Assembly (NCBI GenBank): GCA_023429855.1
Contig: JAEZDB010000498.1
Coordinates: 1 to 16,852, forward strand
Length of the DNA: 16,852 bases
Source: Actinomycetes bacterium
GTDB lineage: Bacteria > Actinomycetota > Thermoleophilia > Solirubrobacterales > Solirubrobacteraceae
Direction of reading: 5' to 3'
The notes under the pieces were generated by a model. That model saw only the letters and a list, made by a program, of their open reading frames with translations, had not been told where the DNA came from and searched no databases. Below are positions 14,751 to 16,852 of this stretch, piece by piece. The first letter of the stretch is position 1; every line of letters begins with the position of its first letter. The translations under genes were made by a program, and so were the position numbers.

Positions 14751-16852
14751 GTGACCGTGTCTTCAGCCGCCACCGCTCTCCGCCTGTTCGTTCTCGCGCT
14801 CCTCGTCACCGCGTTTCCGCTCGGAGCAGCACGTGGCGCAGCGGCCGCTCCCGCGCCCTACCCCAAGTACCTGCCTCCGTGCAAACCGATCGTCGTCATC
14901 GGCGTTCGCGGCTCGGGACAAGGCGGTCCGAAATCACTCACGAAGAAGGCCGCGCCGCCCGAGCCCTCGGAGACGCCGGTCAAGACCGTCATCGAGCAGC
15001 TGCGCGCCTTGGTCGGCCCCGTCGCGGGCCCGACGATGTCGGTCATCGACCTCCCCTACCCCGCGATCCCCGTCAAGGTCGACATTCCCGACTGGATTCC
15101 GAGTAATCCGTGGACAAGCTCGAAGGCGGTCGACTACCTCTCGTACGAGTACGACGGCAGCCGCCAGGACGGCGAATCGACACTCGAGCTTTACCTGAAC
15201 GTCCTGAACATCCAATGCCCCGGCGCGAGCTTCGTGCTCGTCGGGTACTCGCAAGGAGCCGACGTCATCGGCGACCAGCTCCCGCGCCTCCAGCCACAGG
15301 TCCGCCAGAAGATCGCGGGCGTGGCGCTCTTCGGCGATCCGCGCTTCAACCCCACGTCGCGCGCCGTCAAGAGCACTTTCGACGCGAACCGCTCGGGCAT
15401 GCGCGGCGCGCGCCCCGAGTTCCCGTCGGAGGTCCCGGTCGTGTCCTTCTGCCGCTACCGCGACGTGGTCTGCCAGGGCTTGGTGGGCTGGGAGCTTCAC
15501 ACCTCGGGGAGCCTCGTGACGTTCACCCCCGTGACCGGCTCGAAGGAACCGCACATGAAGTACCACGAGAAGGAGGCCGCCGAAGCTGCGCAATGGCTGC
15601 GCACCCGGCTCGCGAAGCGCAACCTGCTGGTGGCGCCTGTGGCGGCGCCGTCGTCCACGCCCCTCGACCTGAGTTTCGTAATCGACTCGACCGGCTCGAT
15701 GGACGACGCCATCGCAAGCGTCCGCGACAACGTCAACACGATCCGCACTGAGCTGGCTTCGCAATCGACATCGTTCCGAGCGGCGCTCAGCGAGTATCGC
15801 GACGAGCCTGAGGAGGACAGCGACTTCCAGGCGCGGCGGGTTACCGATCTCACGCCAGATGCCGCGCCGTTCCAAGCAGCCCTCGACGGCCTCGACGCTG
15901 ACGGCGGCGGCGACACCGCCGAGAGCATGTTCGCCGGCATCAACGAAGGGCTCGCGGTCAGCTGGCGGCCTGAGGCCGCCAAGGCGCTGGTGGTGGTCGC
16001 CGACGCCGAAGCAAAGGACCCCGAGCCGATCACCGGAACGACGCGGGCCGACGTCATCCGCCGCGCCAACCTGCTCGGCGTGCCGATTCACACGATGCTT
16101 GTCGACGACGGATCTGCCAAGGAAGACCTGGTCGCGCTCGCAGCAGGCACCGTCGGGACCTCCGCCGAAGCCGACGATCCCAAGACCGTCGCCGAGAAGA
16201 TCCTCGCCACGCTGAGGGCTCGCGCAGGGGCGCCCATCGCGTCGACCAGCGGCGTGGCGCTGGCGACCCGCGGCGGCCGCCGCCTCCAGCAAGCTGCAGC
16301 GCCGATCGTCGGCTACCCAGGGGTGCCGGTCCGACTCTCCGCGGGCAGCGCGACAAGCCCCGTCGGAGAGGACCTGGCGTACGCGTGGGACTTCGGCGAC
16401 GGGCAAGGCGCCACCGTTACAACGCCCGTGGTCTCGCACACGTGGGCCGCTCCCTTTACCGGCGACGTCACGCTGACGGTGACCGACGCCCTGGGTCGTT
16501 CGACGCGCATCCTGCGACCGGTGGTCATCGCTGGCGCAGCACCTCCGGCAGTGTCAGCACCGCGCAAGGTCCGCACGAAGCTCCGCAAGGGTCGACTGAC
16601 GGTGTCGTGGAAGCTTCCGACAAGCGGCTCGGCCGTCGCCTACTCGGTGATGACCGGGGAGACGATCCTGCGTACGGTGACCCCCAAGAACGTGCGGAAG
16701 GAGTACGCGATCAAGCTCGACGACCCGCCACGCTGCCGGTCGTTGCGGATCCGGGTCGTCGCGGTCGACACCGCGAGTCGCACGGCGACCTCAACGCGCG
16801 CACGCTCGACCAAGGTCCCGCCGAAGCGCGGCACCTGCGCTCGGCGTCGCTG
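14751..16852 (+). CDS. Secreted cutinase-like hydrolase fused to vWA, PKD and FnIII-like domains (runs to window edge)
   Basis: The frame is open from a GTG at 14751 through 700 codons; the last two bases, TG, are probably the start of the stop codon. A signal peptide covers about residues 1-33 (LFVLALLVTAFPLGAARGAAAA). A cutinase/alpha-beta hydrolase domain follows (about 40-290). It has nucleophile S167 in GYSQG, D238 in CRYRDVVC and H268 in PHMKY, with canonical cysteine pairs C44/C156 and C234/C241. A von Willebrand A domain (about 304-490) has the MIDAS DSTGS (D312, T314, S316) and D418. A PKD domain (about 518-592) contains WDFGDG. A FnIII-like segment runs from about 600 to 685, and the tail is basic. 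Substrates could be lipid or polyester; the extra domains suggest binding to a surface or polymer. No good Shine-Dalgarno is seen, and a second GTG two codons later is an alternative start. Confidence 0.85.
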   Translation, partial: MTVSSAATALRLFVLALLVTAFPLGAARGAAAAPAPYPKYLPPCKPIVVIGVRGSGQGGPKSLTKKAAPPEPSETPVKTVIEQLRALVGPVAGPTMSVIDLPYPAIPVKVDIPDWIPSNPWTSSKAVDYLSYEYDGSRQDGESTLELYLNVLNIQCPGASFVLVGYSQGADVIGDQLPRLQPQVRQKIAGVALFGDPRFNPTSRAVKSTFDANRSGMRGARPEFPSEVPVVSFCRYRDVVCQGLVGWELHTSGSLVTFTPVTGSKEPHMKYHEKEAAEAAQWLRTRLAKRNLLVAPVAAPSSTPLDLSFVIDSTGSMDDAIASVRDNVNTIRTELASQSTSFRAALSEYRDEPEEDSDFQARRVTDLTPDAAPFQAALDGLDADGGGDTAESMFAGINEGLAVSWRPEAAKALVVVADAEAKDPEPITGTTRADVIRRANLLGVPIHTMLVDDGSAKEDLVALAAGTVGTSAEADDPKTVAEKILATLRARAGAPIASTSGVALATRGGRRLQQAAAPIVGYPGVPVRLSAGSATSPVGEDLAYAWDFGDGQGATVTTPVVSHTWAAPFTGDVTLTVTDALGRSTRILRPVVIAGAAPPAVSAPRKVRTKLRKGRLTVSWKLPTSGSAVAYSVMTGETILRTVTPKNVRKEYAIKLDDPPRCRSLRIRVVAVDTASRTATSTRARSTKVPPKRGTCARRR

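Noticed and set aside
14934..16439. A 501-codon minus-strand frame inside the cutinase-vWA gene
   Set aside because: It is Arg/Gly/Val-rich without motifs, while the plus strand encodes recognisable catalytic and metal-binding residues along the whole stretch.

Overview
The window is GC-rich throughout, uses GTG as well as ATG starts, has several genes without a clear Shine-Dalgarno sequence, and carries a gnd-zwf-opcA-pgl operon. This points to an actinomycete chromosome. The gene style recalls deep-branching Actinomycetota such as Thermoleophilia (Solirubrobacterales, Patulibacter, Conexibacter), but that placement is an impression and not a demonstrated assignment. No tRNA, rRNA, CRISPR array, insertion sequence or phage gene was seen. 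Coding density is high and no gene-free stretch exceeds about 225 bases.

Region A (38-4940, minus strand) is the least ordinary part. In transcription order it encodes a divergent GAPDH-like dehydrogenase, a stand-alone PEP-utilising enzyme (swivel plus TIM barrel, no HPr-binding or ATP-grasp domain), a class I aminotransferase and an MFS transporter. The first two overlap by ATGA; the next gaps are about 55 and 31 bases. A 16-bp palindrome lies just upstream of the first gene. A phosphosugar-dehydrogenase fold, a PEP-chemistry enzyme, a transaminase and a permease together look like a small biosynthesis and export module. This is the best candidate here for an undescribed system.

Region B (4950-7520, minus) has a four-helix membrane protein with a long charged tail, a bifunctional-nuclease (DUF151) protein and an FkbM-type methyltransferase. 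No shared pathway is evident.

Region C (7521-9610, minus) is a manganese homeostasis unit: an NRAMP transporter followed by a three-domain DtxR/MntR regulator. An 18-bp dyad overlaps a -10 element 7 nt upstream of the transporter's GTG, which fits MntR repression of a leaderless transcript.

Region D (9658-14065, minus) is the oxidative pentose phosphate operon gnd-zwf-opcA-pgl. A tiny ORF bridges the zwf stop and the opcA start. The 6-phosphogluconate dehydrogenase is the short form, and its sequence suggests NAD preference.

Region E (14066-16852, plus) starts at a divergent intergenic region with a good promoter (TTGACC-N17-TACGGT) whose spacer carries a TetR-type palindrome. It drives a small unknown protein. 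Next comes a secreted multidomain protein (cutinase, von Willebrand A, PKD, FnIII-like) of 700 codons that runs to the window edge, where the final TG is probably the start of its stop codon.
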